Below are positions 1-8,242 of a stretch of 39,997 nucleotides of DNA, piece after piece. How positions within the stretch are numbered: the first letter of the stretch is position 1; each line of letters starts with the position of its first letter. Both the position numbers and the translations under genes were made by a program. The DNA lies in assembly GCA_934725785.1 (NCBI GenBank), contig CAKVCS010000002.1, positions 1 through 39,997 of the forward strand, in the 5' to 3' direction. Origin of the DNA: an uncultured Bacteroidales bacterium (GTDB taxonomy: Bacteria; Bacteroidota; Bacteroidia; Bacteroidales; Marinilabiliaceae). The notes below the pieces were generated by a model, which was not told the origin of the DNA, searched no databases, and was given only the letters and a program-made list of their open reading frames with translations.

Positions 1-2
1 GG

Positions 3-2312
3 GCGCAGCAGTTCGAGAGCATCGGCCTCGGCCAGGAGGTCATAGACACTTGCTTCGTCGGCACGCCCAGCAAGATTGGCGGCCTCGGTTTCGAGGAACT
101 CGCCAAGGAGGCCGAGATGTTCCACAAGAGGGCCTATGGCGAGAAGCCTTTCGCGGGGTCCGACGTGTTCGACATCGACGGAAGGTTCTCTTACCGCAAG
201 TATGGCGAGCGCCACGGGTGGAACCCCGACAGCATAGCCCTGCTGCAGTGGGCCACGAGCCAGAACGACTACGCCAAGTTCAAGGAGTTCAGCGCAAAGG
301 TCAACGCCGACAACGCTTCGCCGCTCTTCATCCGCGGCTTCCTCAAGCTCAAGGAGGGGCAGCCCGTGCCAATCAACGAGGTCGAGAGCGAGGAGGAGAT
401 AATGAAGCGCTTCTGCACCGGGGCCATGAGCTTCGGCGCCATAAGCAAGGAGGCGCACGAGGCCATGGCGATAGCCATGAACAGCATCGGCGGCAGGTCC
501 AACACGGGCGAGGGCGGAGAGGACTCCGCGCGCTTCAAGACGGACATGCGCAGCGCGATCAAGCAGATTGCCTCGGGCCGCTTCGGGGTCACCAACAACT
601 ACCTCGTCAACGCCGACGAGCTGCAAATCAAGATCGCCCAGGGCGCAAAGCCGGGCGAGGGCGGACAGCTGCCGGGCTTCAAGGTGAACCACATCATTGC
701 CAAGATGAGGAACTCCACCCCGGGCATCACGCTCATCTCGCCCCCACCTCATCACGACATCTACTCCATCGAGGACCTCAAGCAGCTCATCTTCGACCTC
801 AAGTGCACCAACCCGCACGCCAAGATCAGCGTCAAGCTCGTCAGCGAGAGCGGCGTCGGCACCATAGCCGCCGGCGTGGCCAAGGCCAAGGCCGACCTCA
901 TCGTCATTTCCGGTGCTGAGGGCGGCACGGGCGCAAGCCCCGCAAGCTCTATCAAATACGCGGGCATGCCCGTCGAGATTGGCCTCGCCGAGACGCAGCA
1001 GACCCTCGTCATGAACAACCTGAGGGGCAGGGTCAAGATCCAGACGGACGGACAGCTCAAGAATGGCATGGACGTGGTCAAGATGGCGTGCCTCGGCGCC
1101 GAGGAGTACGGCTTCGCGACATCCGCGCTCATTGTGCTGGGCTGCGTCATGATGCGCAAGTGCCACCTCAACACGTGCCCGACGGGCATCGCCACGCAAG
1201 ACGAGGAGCTGCGCAAGCGCTTCCGCGGCAAGAGCGAGTACCTCGTCAACTACTTCCGATTCCTGGCAAGGGAGGTGAGGGAGATCCTGGCGCAAATCGG
1301 CGCGCGTTCGCTCAACGATATCATAGGGCGGTCCGACCTTCTGGAGCAGGACAAGAGCGTGGGCAACTGGAAGACCCAGGGCATCGACATGAGCCGCATA
1401 ACCTACTTCCAGGAGGCCGGCAAGCGCTTCGCCATATACAACACCGGCGAGCAGGATCACGACCTCCAGGGCGTGATGGACTACGACCTCATCGCGCAGA
1501 GCGAGCCGGCACTGCAGAGCGCGCAGAAGGTGTGGATAAGCAAGGACATCAACAACGTTGACCGCACGGTCGGCGCCATGCTGTCGGGCGAGATTTCCAA
1601 GCTCTATGGCGAGGAGGGCCTGCCCGAGGACACCATCAACGGCACTTTCTTCGGCTCGGCCGGCCAGAGCTTCGGCGCTTTCCTCGTCAAGGGCGTCACT
1701 TTCCGCCTCGAGGGCGAGAGCAACGACTACCTCGGCAAGGGCCTCTCGGGCGGTAAGATTATCGTGGTGCCGCCAGTCGGCAGCAAGTTCACCCCCGAGG
1801 AGAACATCATCATTGGCAACACGGTGCTCTATGGCGCCACCGCGGGCTTCGTCTCCGTGCGCGGCGTGGCGGGCGAGCGTTTCGCTGTCAGGAACTCAGG
1901 CGCCTCGGCCGTCGTCGAGGGTGTGGGAGACCACTGCTGCGAGTATATGACCGGCGGGCGCGTGGTCGTCATAGGCAAGACGGGGCGCAACTTCGCGGCC
2001 GGAATGAGCGGAGGCATCGCATACGTCCTCGACGAGGACGGCGACTTCGACTTCTACTGCAACAAGGGACTCGTGGACCTCTGCAGCCTTGAAGACAAGG
2101 CGGACATCCTCGAGCTGCAAGGCATGCTCTCCAAGCACCTGCTCTACACCAATTCGGCTAAAGCCCGGAGAATCCTCTCCAACTGGAACAAGTATGTCCA
2201 CAAGTTCGTCAAGGTCATACCGTTCGAGTATAAGAAGGTGCTCGAGGAGCAGAAGCTCAAGGAGCTTGAGAGCAAGCTTACCAAGAACGAGGAGAGCAAC
2301 ATCCACAACTAA
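3..2312 (+). CDS. gltB: Glutamate synthase large subunit, C-terminal part (partial at window edge)
   Basis: This is the C-terminal half of the glutamate synthase alpha subunit, which converts glutamine plus 2-oxoglutarate to two glutamates using electrons supplied by GltD. The frame is open from the first bases of the window, so the 5' end is missing; about 770 residues remain of a family length near 1,500. Near the left edge is the family stretch VGTPSKIGGLGF. The FMN-binding TIM-barrel follows (FCTGAMSFGAISKEAH, EGGTGASP). The 3Fe-4S cysteines are visible in CVMMRKCHLNTCPTGIATQ. The last ~250 residues are the glycine-rich beta-helix (GSAGQSFGAF, GKGLSGGKIIV, ERFAVRNSGA, GGIAYVLDEDG). gltD follows 159 nt downstream in the same direction, the usual gltBD order. 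Identity is near certain. Confidence 0.97.
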   Translation, partial: AQQFESIGLGQEVIDTCFVGTPSKIGGLGFEELAKEAEMFHKRAYGEKPFAGSDVFDIDGRFSYRKYGERHGWNPDSIALLQWATSQNDYAKFKEFSAKVNADNASPLFIRGFLKLKEGQPVPINEVESEEEIMKRFCTGAMSFGAISKEAHEAMAIAMNSIGGRSNTGEGGEDSARFKTDMRSAIKQIASGRFGVTNNYLVNADELQIKIAQGAKPGEGGQLPGFKVNHIIAKMRNSTPGITLISPPPHHDIYSIEDLKQLIFDLKCTNPHAKISVKLVSESGVGTIAAGVAKAKADLIVISGAEGGTGASPASSIKYAGMPVEIGLAETQQTLVMNNLRGRVKIQTDGQLKNGMDVVKMACLGAEEYGFATSALIVLGCVMMRKCHLNTCPTGIATQDEELRKRFRGKSEYLVNYFRFLAREVREILAQIGARSLNDIIGRSDLLEQDKSVGNWKTQGIDMSRITYFQEAGKRFAIYNTGEQDHDLQGVMDYDLIAQSEPALQSAQKVWISKDINNVDRTVGAMLSGEISKLYGEEGLPEDTINGTFFGSAGQSFGAFLVKGVTFRLEGESNDYLGKGLSGGKIIVVPPVGSKFTPEENIIIGNTVLYGATAGFVSVRGVAGERFAVRNSGASAVVEGVGDHCCEYMTGGRVVVIGKTGRNFAAGMSGGIAYVLDEDGDFDFYCNKGLVDLCSLEDKADILELQGMLSKHLLYTNSAKARRILSNWNKYVHKFVKVIPFEYKKVLEEQKLKELESKLTKNEESNIHN

Positions 2313-2346
2313 GCGGACGGAGCCCCCGGGCCTCAAGCAGCGCCAC

Positions 2347-2377
2347 GTCACCCCGCGCGCCACAAGCGCGGGGTGAC
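2347..2377 (+). other. Perfect hairpin in the gltB-gltD intercistronic gap
   Basis: An 11-bp perfect stem (GTCACCCCGCG with CGCGGGGTGAC) encloses a 9-nt loop between the two gltBD cistrons. No T-tract follows, so it is unlikely to be a plain intrinsic terminator. A 3'-end stabilising or processing element that sets the GltB:GltD ratio is an inference. Confidence 0.6.
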
Positions 2378-2471
2378 AGGCGGCGACGAAATTAACCCAC
2401 ACGAAAAAAGAACAGTATGGCCGATGACGCGCCACGGGCGCGGCGGAGGCCGACACATACAAGACATTGAC

Positions 2472-3896
2472 ATGGCAGACCCTAAAGGATTTATGAAGGT
2501 GCCGCGCAAAGAGGGCGGCTACCGGGCCCTGGCCGAGAGAGTGGAAGACTATAGCGAGGTGGAGCAGACCCTGGCCGACGCCGACAGGCAGCTCCAGGCA
2601 AGCCGCTGCATGGACTGCGGCGTTCCCTTCTGCCACTGGGCGTGCCCGCTCGGCAACAAGAACCCCGAGTGGCAGGACGCGGCCTGGCGAGGCGACTGGG
2701 AGACGGCCTACAAGATTCTCAACTCCACGAGCAACTTCCCCGAGTTCACCGGCCGCATCTGCCCCGCGCTCTGCGAGAAAAGCTGCGTCCTTGCTATAGA
2801 CAATGAGGCCGTGACGTGCCGCGAGAACGAGTGCTCCGTCGTCGAGCACGCTTTCAGCCTCGGCATCATTCAGCCCCGCATCCCAGCGCGACGCACGGGC
2901 AAGAAGGTGGCCGTCATAGGCGGCGGCCCCGCCGGCATGGCTTGCGCCGACCTGCTCAACCAGGCAGGTCACACGGTGACGGTATTCGAGAAGGCAAACG
3001 CCATTGGCGGACTCCTGCGGTTCGGCATTCCGGACTTCAAGCTAAGCAAGAAGGTCATTGACCGCCGTCTGAGCATCCTGCAGGCCGAGGGCGTCACGTT
3101 CAAGACGGGAGCCGAGGTGGGCGTCAACGTCAAGCTTGACAAGCTCCGCAAGGAGTTCGACGCCATCGTGGTCACGATAGGCGCGGGGCTGCCAAGAGAC
3201 CTCAAGGTCGAGGGGCGCGAGCTCAAGGGTGTGCACTTCGCCCTCGAGTTCCTCCAGCAGCAGAACCACGTCAACCGCGGCGACGCTGTCAAGGATGCCG
3301 ACCGCATCCTGGCTACGGGCAAGCCAGTCCTCGTCATTGGCGGCGGCGACACCGGCTCCGACTGCGTCGGCACAAGCAACAGGCAGAAAGCGCGCTCCGT
3401 CATGCAGATAGAGATAATGCCCAAGCCGAGCGAGACCCGCGCGCCAGGCAACCCCTGGCCCTACTGGCCCATGGTGCTCAAGACCACGAGCAGCCACAAG
3501 GAGGGGTGCGACCGCCGCTGGAGCCTCAACACCAAGCGTTTCATAGGCGAGAATGGGCACGTGAAGAAAGTGGAGCTCGTCGAGGTCGAGTGGGTCAAGG
3601 ATGAGAACGGACGCCCCAAGATGGTCGAGAAGCCCGAGACGGCCTACACCGTCGACGCTGAGCTCGTCCTGCTCTGCATGGGTTTCCTCTCGCCAGTGCA
3701 CGAGGGCCTTGTAAACGAGCTGGGTGTCGAGCTTGACAAGCGAGGCAACATCAAGGTTGACGCCAACGGGATGACGAGCGTGCCGGGCGTTTTCGCAGCC
3801 GGCGACGCCGCTACAGGGGCAAGCCTCGTGGTCCGTGCGATAGCGCGTGGCAGGGAGACGGCCAAAGGCGTGAACGACTTCCTCATGGGCAAATAG
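2472..3896 (+). CDS. gltD: Glutamate synthase small subunit (NADPH-dependent)
   Basis: Beta subunit of glutamate synthase: it takes electrons from NAD(P)H through FAD and Fe-S centres to GltB. The protein is 474 residues, the normal family length, starting MADPKGFMKVPRKEGG. The frame is open further upstream, but that extension is low-complexity and runs into the intercistronic hairpin, so the ATG at 2472 is preferred. The N-terminal Fe-S cysteines are seen in CMDCGVPFCHWACPLGN and RICPALCEKSC. A first Rossmann fold (VAVIGGGPAGMACADLL) binds FAD, a second (VLVIGGGDTGSDC) binds the nicotinamide cofactor, and a C-terminal GVFAAGDAATG closes the FAD site. It follows gltB in an apparent operon and ends at a strong terminator. 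Confidence 0.96.
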   Translation: MADPKGFMKVPRKEGGYRALAERVEDYSEVEQTLADADRQLQASRCMDCGVPFCHWACPLGNKNPEWQDAAWRGDWETAYKILNSTSNFPEFTGRICPALCEKSCVLAIDNEAVTCRENECSVVEHAFSLGIIQPRIPARRTGKKVAVIGGGPAGMACADLLNQAGHTVTVFEKANAIGGLLRFGIPDFKLSKKVIDRRLSILQAEGVTFKTGAEVGVNVKLDKLRKEFDAIVVTIGAGLPRDLKVEGRELKGVHFALEFLQQQNHVNRGDAVKDADRILATGKPVLVIGGGDTGSDCVGTSNRQKARSVMQIEIMPKPSETRAPGNPWPYWPMVLKTTSSHKEGCDRRWSLNTKRFIGENGHVKKVELVEVEWVKDENGRPKMVEKPETAYTVDAELVLLCMGFLSPVHEGLVNELGVELDKRGNIKVDANGMTSVPGVFAAGDAATGASLVVRAIARGRETAKGVNDFLMGK

Positions 3897-3934
3897 CATT
3901 AGAGAAAATCTGTTAGTCTGGTTTTTTTATTGTC

Positions 3935-3984
3935 AGACCCCTGCGGGATGGATGTGATATCCGCCGCAGGGGTCTTCTTTATTG
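3935..3984 (+). terminator. Rho-independent terminator of gltBD
   Basis: A 12-bp perfect stem AGACCCCTGCGG / CCGCAGGGGTCT is followed by a T-rich tail (TCTTTATT), 38 nt after the gltD stop. Confidence 0.88.
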
Positions 3985-4131
3985 TGCGACTATTGACGAA
4001 CGCCACTCGTCAACACTCATCTCTCCATTTTGCCATCACTCGTCAACAGTCGCCTCCAAAATTTTATGTTTTTCTGCAATATCTCTTAATTTGCCATTTC
4101 AAGTTTCCCAAATGCATTTATCAAAGTTTTA

Positions 4132-4890
4132 ATGAAAATCAAGCACTACTTAATGCTCGCATCGGCCTCGGTGGCCGCTTTTCTCGCCTCTTCGTGCGAC
4201 CGTAGCAAGGAATACAATTACATAACAAACATTAACGGCGTCGCGGACACGACAGATTCTGCCTCACCTGCCGAGACGTGCGACACCCTGATGGCCGTGG
4301 ATATGGGACTTTCCGTCAAATGGGCATCGATGAACGTCGGGGCGCCAAGGCCCGAGCTTTGCGGCTTTATTCTTTCATGGGGCGAGACCGAACACAAAAC
4401 GACTTTCACCATTAACTCATACAAATGGTACGACAAAACAAGTGGCGAATACACCAAGTATACCAAAGAGGACGGTCTCACGGCTCTTGAAGCCGAAGAC
4501 GACGCCGCGACGCTGATTCTCGGAGAGAAATGGAGAACCCCCACCTACGAAGAGATGAAGGAGCTGGCCCAGCCGGCTAACTGCATGTGGGTCTACACGG
4601 AAGACTATAAAGGCACGGGAATTTGCGGCTTCAACGTGTATAGCAACAGGACTGGGAATTGCATATTCATTCCGTTGACAGGCCTTTTTTATGATAACAG
4701 TTCGGTAGACTATCCCTACTCCAACCATGTAAAACCAACATCGGGCTACTACTGGACCGCAAATAGCATCTTCGATGACTACTCTGAAAATCTCGTCATT
4801 GATTGTTATAACAGCACACCGTCAATCTGTTTAAGTTCAAAGCCAAAGTATTACGGAGCGGCAATACGCGCAGTCACTGAGGACAAGTAG
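4132..4890 (+). CDS. FISUMP-type surface lipoprotein
   Basis: Predicted lipoprotein of 252 residues with no known enzymatic role. It begins with a short basic n-region and a hydrophobic stretch ending in the lipobox LASSC (lipid-modified Cys near residue 22). The body has the repeating hallmarks of the Fibrobacter succinogenes major paralogous (FISUMP) family common in Bacteroidales: VDMGLSVKWASMNVGA, SWGETE, LEAEDDAATLILGEKWRTPTYEEM, a GYYWTAN segment and a closing GAAIRAVTEDK. These proteins are thought to be exported or surface exposed; the ligand is unknown. It stands alone between the gltBD terminator and the hairpin at 4941. The upstream region is A/T rich, as is usual for Bacteroidetes start sites. 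The family call is by motif pattern only. Confidence 0.82.
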   Translation: MKIKHYLMLASASVAAFLASSCDRSKEYNYITNINGVADTTDSASPAETCDTLMAVDMGLSVKWASMNVGAPRPELCGFILSWGETEHKTTFTINSYKWYDKTSGEYTKYTKEDGLTALEAEDDAATLILGEKWRTPTYEEMKELAQPANCMWVYTEDYKGTGICGFNVYSNRTGNCIFIPLTGLFYDNSSVDYPYSNHVKPTSGYYWTANSIFDDYSENLVIDCYNSTPSICLSSKPKYYGAAIRAVTEDK

Positions 4891-4940
4891 CAAGAGTTTC
4901 CCCAAGTAAAAAATAATCATAGTTTTCTTTCAAGTGAAGC

Positions 4941-4995
4941 GCCGCGGCGGCATGGGTTACGTATACCCGTACACGCCGTGGCACTTTTCTGTTTG
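4941..4995 (+). terminator. Probable terminator after the FISUMP lipoprotein
   Basis: Outer stem GCCGCGGCG / CGCCGTGGC with an inner GGGT...ACCC hairpin, followed by a pyrimidine-rich tail (ACTTTTCTGTTT). Confidence 0.55.
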
Positions 4996-5116
4996 TGTTA
5001 ACTTTTGCCAATGGTTACGATGGAATCTGGTGGAGGCGCGAAAAGTGTTGTGTTCGACATCCAAATGTTATAAATTAGCCTCTATAGCATAAATTACGCA
5101 CTACTCAAAACTTTTT

Positions 5117-6298
5117 ATGAAAAGAAGAGTCTTACTGACTGCCGCTGCAGCACTCTCGCTCTCACCGGCTTTCTCGCAGGAGGCTGCGATTGCCACACTC
5201 CCAATGCCGGAGCCCGCGCCCGCCGCCGAGGCCGCGGCGTGGTACAAGAACATCAACCTTCACGGCTTCGCTATGCTCGGGCTGCAGAGCGTGAGGCAAA
5301 ACGGCGAGAGCAAAGGATCGTTCGACATTGCGATGGCGCGCCTCTCGGTGGATGGCGACGTGGATGCAAAAGGGGCTGGGACGTTCACGTATAAGGCGCA
5401 AATGCAGGTCAACGGTAACGTATCGTCGCTCGGCGGCTCAGCGCGCCTCGTGGACCTCTTCGCCACGTGGCGCAAGTTCAGCTGTCTACGGGTCACAGTG
5501 GGCGAGTTCTCCATGCCCTTCACGCTTGAGAACGACTACCACCCTCTCGACGTTGGCTTTGCCGACAATGCCCTGCCAATCCTTAAGTTCGCTGGATATT
5601 CTGACAGGAGCGGAAAGAGGTCCAGCAACGGCAGGGACCTCGGCATAAGCCTCGATGGCGACGCGCTCACTATGGCGGACGGGCACGCCCTCCTCCACTA
5701 CGGCTTGGCCATAATGAACGGCCAAGGCATAAACACCAGGGATGTCGACGGCAACAAGACAGTGATTGGCCAAATATGGGTGTCGCCTGTCAATGGCCTG
5801 AGAATAAGCGCGTCGGGACTGGAGGGCTCCATGGCAAGGTGTGGAGATACAACCGATGCCAAGGGCAATAGGCAGGAGTGCGTCCGCTCGCTCTACCAGC
5901 ACCGCTACGCCATCGGGGCCGAGTGGGCCGGCAAAGCCGTGACGGCTCGCGCCGAATACATCCACAGCACGGGGTCCGCCTTCGCCACGAGCGATGAAGG
6001 CAGCACACGCGATCTCTCCATTTCGCCATTAGGCGACAAGGCCGACGGCTTCTACGCCATGGTGGTCGGCACTCTGCTCAAGGACAAGATTCCTGGCAGA
6101 CTGCGGATTAAGGCGAGATGCGATATGTACCGCCCGAGCGCGAGCATGGCCAGCGCGCAATCAACGCTCCAGCTCGGCGTCGACTACTGGTTCACGCCAA
6201 AGATTGGGACCGCCGTGGAATACTCTCACGCCAACGACCGCGCCCTCGCCACGCACAACTACAACTACTACAACTTTCAGGTGCAATTACGCTTCTAA
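5117..6298 (+). CDS. Outer-membrane porin, phosphate-selective O/P type
   Basis: A 393-residue outer-membrane beta-barrel. The signal peptide is clear (MKRRVLLTAAAALSLSPAFSQ). The mature protein alternates short hydrophobic and polar stretches typical of beta strands. It contains the OprO/OprP-family pattern around residues 40-140 (NLHGFAMLGLQ, FDIAMARLSVDGD, FTYKAQMQV, LFATWRKFSCLRVTVGEFSMPF) and ends in the aromatic C-terminal signature NFQVQLRF expected for BAM-dependent insertion. In this family length ~390 is normal. A PstS-like protein lies 2 kb away and an acid phosphatase at 38.5 kb, which would suit phosphate uptake, but the ion specificity cannot be read from the sequence and O/P-type porins are over-annotated as phosphate selective. 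Confidence 0.85.
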   Translation: MKRRVLLTAAAALSLSPAFSQEAAIATLPMPEPAPAAEAAAWYKNINLHGFAMLGLQSVRQNGESKGSFDIAMARLSVDGDVDAKGAGTFTYKAQMQVNGNVSSLGGSARLVDLFATWRKFSCLRVTVGEFSMPFTLENDYHPLDVGFADNALPILKFAGYSDRSGKRSSNGRDLGISLDGDALTMADGHALLHYGLAIMNGQGINTRDVDGNKTVIGQIWVSPVNGLRISASGLEGSMARCGDTTDAKGNRQECVRSLYQHRYAIGAEWAGKAVTARAEYIHSTGSAFATSDEGSTRDLSISPLGDKADGFYAMVVGTLLKDKIPGRLRIKARCDMYRPSASMASAQSTLQLGVDYWFTPKIGTAVEYSHANDRALATHNYNYYNFQVQLRF

Positions 6299-6364
6299 AA
6301 AAACACCAAGACGGGTCTGGCTGAAAAATTTTATCCTGTTCTCGCACTTTTTTGCCTCAACCCC

Positions 6365-6394
6365 TTGCAATTTCGGACGCGGTTCGTACCTTTG
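6365..6394 (+). promoter_or_regulatory. Consensus Bacteroidetes sigma-ABfr promoter
   Basis: TTG at 6365-6367, a 19-nt spacer, then TACCTTTG at 6387-6394, a perfect match to TAnnTTTG. No credible coding gene starts downstream; the transcript would run to the terminator at 6501-6535. Confidence 0.75.
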
Positions 6395-6400
6395 CAGTCG

Positions 6401-6535
6401 AAAGGAGTTTTTCATTGAGTGAGCCTGGGCCGTGACGGTGACTGGGCAGCAGTGCAACGGCGCTGTCATTTTTGATTGTGATTTTTCTCATAGCGGTGAG
6501 GGGCGGCAGTTAATCTGCCGCCCTTCTTTGTTTTT
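6401..6535 (+). ncRNA. Candidate small non-coding RNA (about 130 nt)
   Basis: A short stand-alone transcription unit: a consensus promoter just upstream and a strong intrinsic terminator at its end, with no convincing reading frame between. The interior can fold locally (CCG-TGA-CGG; GGCAGC pairing with GCTGTC). I looked for signature motifs of SRP RNA, tmRNA, RNase P and 6S RNA and could not match any with confidence, so the class is open. Boundaries are inferred: start about 7 nt after the -7 element, end at the T-tract. Confidence 0.5.
6501..6535 (+). terminator. Intrinsic terminator of the candidate sRNA
   Basis: Stem GGGCGGCAG / CTGCCGCCC with a 5-nt loop, followed by TTCTTTGTTTTT. Confidence 0.85.
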
Positions 6536-6733
6536 GTATAGCAACACAATTGAGTTCCCAACCTTCGTGAGGCTGGAATGGCGACATGCGCACGCGACTC
6601 TAAGCCTTACGACTAAAACACGGGCAAAAGGCGTATGACTGTCAATATGACGACACCATGAGCCAGGCCGTCATCATCGGCAGATAAAAGGGTAACAGCG
6701 AGATCACGCAAAAAAAGGCGGCCTAAATGACCA

Positions 6734-8191
6734 CTACGGCCTGCGCAACTTCCAACCCGACCACAATACCCATGCGGCCGCCGCGCCAGCCACGAACACC
6801 CACAGCAGTGTGCTCATAATGCCCATAAACGTGTATATCCTGCCCGTGTGGACTTCGAGGGCGACATTCCATAAGGACATAGGCAGATTCTCCATATTTG
6901 CTGGCATGGCCGCCACTCCCGTACCCGCAGTATACTCCACGGGGCCACTCATCCATCCGCACACGTCATGCTCGCCTACAGGCATTCCCCCGCGCTGAGG
7001 CACAGAACCGTCAAAATAGTCATTGACGCTGCCTGTCCGCCTGCTCCACCTGTAAAGACCGCGGAATGAGCCGACAAGCCAGTCTCCACTCTCACCGCGC
7101 CTCAAGACGTTCACACCCATCACGCTCACGGGAGGCGCACAATCAACCCTCTCGGGCCGCCCGTCAAGGCTGGCAAGCGAATAGAACCCATCGCTCGTAG
7201 ATATAAGCCAGTCGCTCTCAAGGGCGTCATAGCGGACGGCCCTTAGCTTGTCGGCCCACGGGTTAGCGTCGTCAAGATTGGTGAAAGGGACGGGAGGCAC
7301 CTTGGCGATGACACCCAAAATCATAAGTGGTGGGCGCAGACACCAGCCCGTAAGGCAAACAAACATGGTCAAAATAATTGTCTTGCGGCCAATGGCGTCA
7401 TGCCACTTGAACATGCCGCGCATTGCACCGGAAAGCCTCCTCGGCAACGCGCTCCCACTACTTCTGCGCTTTACCTTAGCAAGGATGAGCCAGTAGGCTA
7501 CGCCGGTGACGTAGAGCAATATTAACACAACAGCGACAGCATCCATGATAAGCCGTCCGCCAAGACCGAATAAATGGCCGCTGTGGAGTTCCCAAAGCGT
7601 ACGGAACAGAGTGACGCGTCCGTCATAATCCGCAGGCTCGCGCAAGGTGAGCTCGCTCAACGATATGGGGCTTGTGGCATCTCCACATAATTGAGACTTG
7701 TAAATGTGCGACCTGCCGACTATCACCAGCGTATCGCCAGCCACCTCCATGTCCGACAGCCTCTCGCCTCCGAAGTCCACACCCGTGTCACGCCAAACGC
7801 CGTCTTCGCCAAGCTGATAAAGACCTCCGGTACTGGCCGCGAGAATCCTGCCGCCCGCCACTGCCATGGCCCTTACGTTCCTGTTGTCAACACCGTCCGG
7901 AAATCCGCCATTCAGCGGCACGACCGTCCGCAAGGAGTCCGCTGATGCCCAGACCCCCTCATTGCCGTAGATAAGCGTGCGCCCGTCGGGATGGGCGATA
8001 GTCCCGCGCACGAGACCTCCATTCCACGCGGAGAACCTGTAACCGCGGGGCAGATAGCGGCGACTGATCTCAACGCCAGAGAAGGCGTCGCGGTGGTTCA
8101 GCACAATTCCGCTCCAGCAGAACATTACTATGAAGAAGCCTATTACAAGCCCGAACCATTTGTGATGCTTCCGCCAAGCCTTACGTTTCAT
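6734..8191 (-). CDS. PepSY-associated TM-domain membrane protein
   Basis: Inner-membrane protein of about 485 residues related to PepSY-TM proteins, often linked to iron-siderophore or redox functions; the exact role here is unknown. The N-terminus MKRKAWRKHHKWFGLVIGFFIVMFCWSG is the family opening: a basic KxHKW motif then the first membrane span. Further spans lie at VAVVLILLYVTGVAYWLI, at IILTMFVCLTGWCL (preceded by WHDAIGRK), and at the C-terminus (LLWVFVAGAAAAWVLWSGW). Between them sit periplasmic regions with beta-propeller-like repeats (LIYGNEGVWASADSL, DGFYSLASLDG). The frame is open 16 codons further to 8239, three bases after the upstream gene, but the internal ATG at 8191 gives the family-like N-terminus. 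It is probably co-transcribed with the PstS-like gene. Confidence 0.8.
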   Translation of the reverse strand: MKRKAWRKHHKWFGLVIGFFIVMFCWSGIVLNHRDAFSGVEISRRYLPRGYRFSAWNGGLVRGTIAHPDGRTLIYGNEGVWASADSLRTVVPLNGGFPDGVDNRNVRAMAVAGGRILAASTGGLYQLGEDGVWRDTGVDFGGERLSDMEVAGDTLVIVGRSHIYKSQLCGDATSPISLSELTLREPADYDGRVTLFRTLWELHSGHLFGLGGRLIMDAVAVVLILLYVTGVAYWLILAKVKRRSSGSALPRRLSGAMRGMFKWHDAIGRKTIILTMFVCLTGWCLRPPLMILGVIAKVPPVPFTNLDDANPWADKLRAVRYDALESDWLISTSDGFYSLASLDGRPERVDCAPPVSVMGVNVLRRGESGDWLVGSFRGLYRWSRRTGSVNDYFDGSVPQRGGMPVGEHDVCGWMSGPVEYTAGTGVAAMPANMENLPMSLWNVALEVHTGRIYTFMGIMSTLLWVFVAGAAAAWVLWSGWKLRRP

Positions 8192-8242
8192 CTGAGCGCG
8201 CCGTTGTGTTATCAATATCAAGCGCGCTAAGTTAGCCATAAA

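Noticed and set aside
1896..2972. Long minus-strand frame opposite gltB/gltD
   Set aside because: Antisense shadow caused by high-GC codon bias; the plus strand encodes clear glutamate synthase motifs.
3985..4131. Short direct repeat CACTCGTCAACA (twice) as a possible CRISPR or operator
   Set aside because: Only two 12-nt copies with no spacer regularity; too little to support a CRISPR array or operator.
6432..6638. 68-codon frame inside the candidate sRNA
   Set aside because: It runs straight through the GC-rich terminator hairpin and its T-tract, so the transcript would not include its 3' half.
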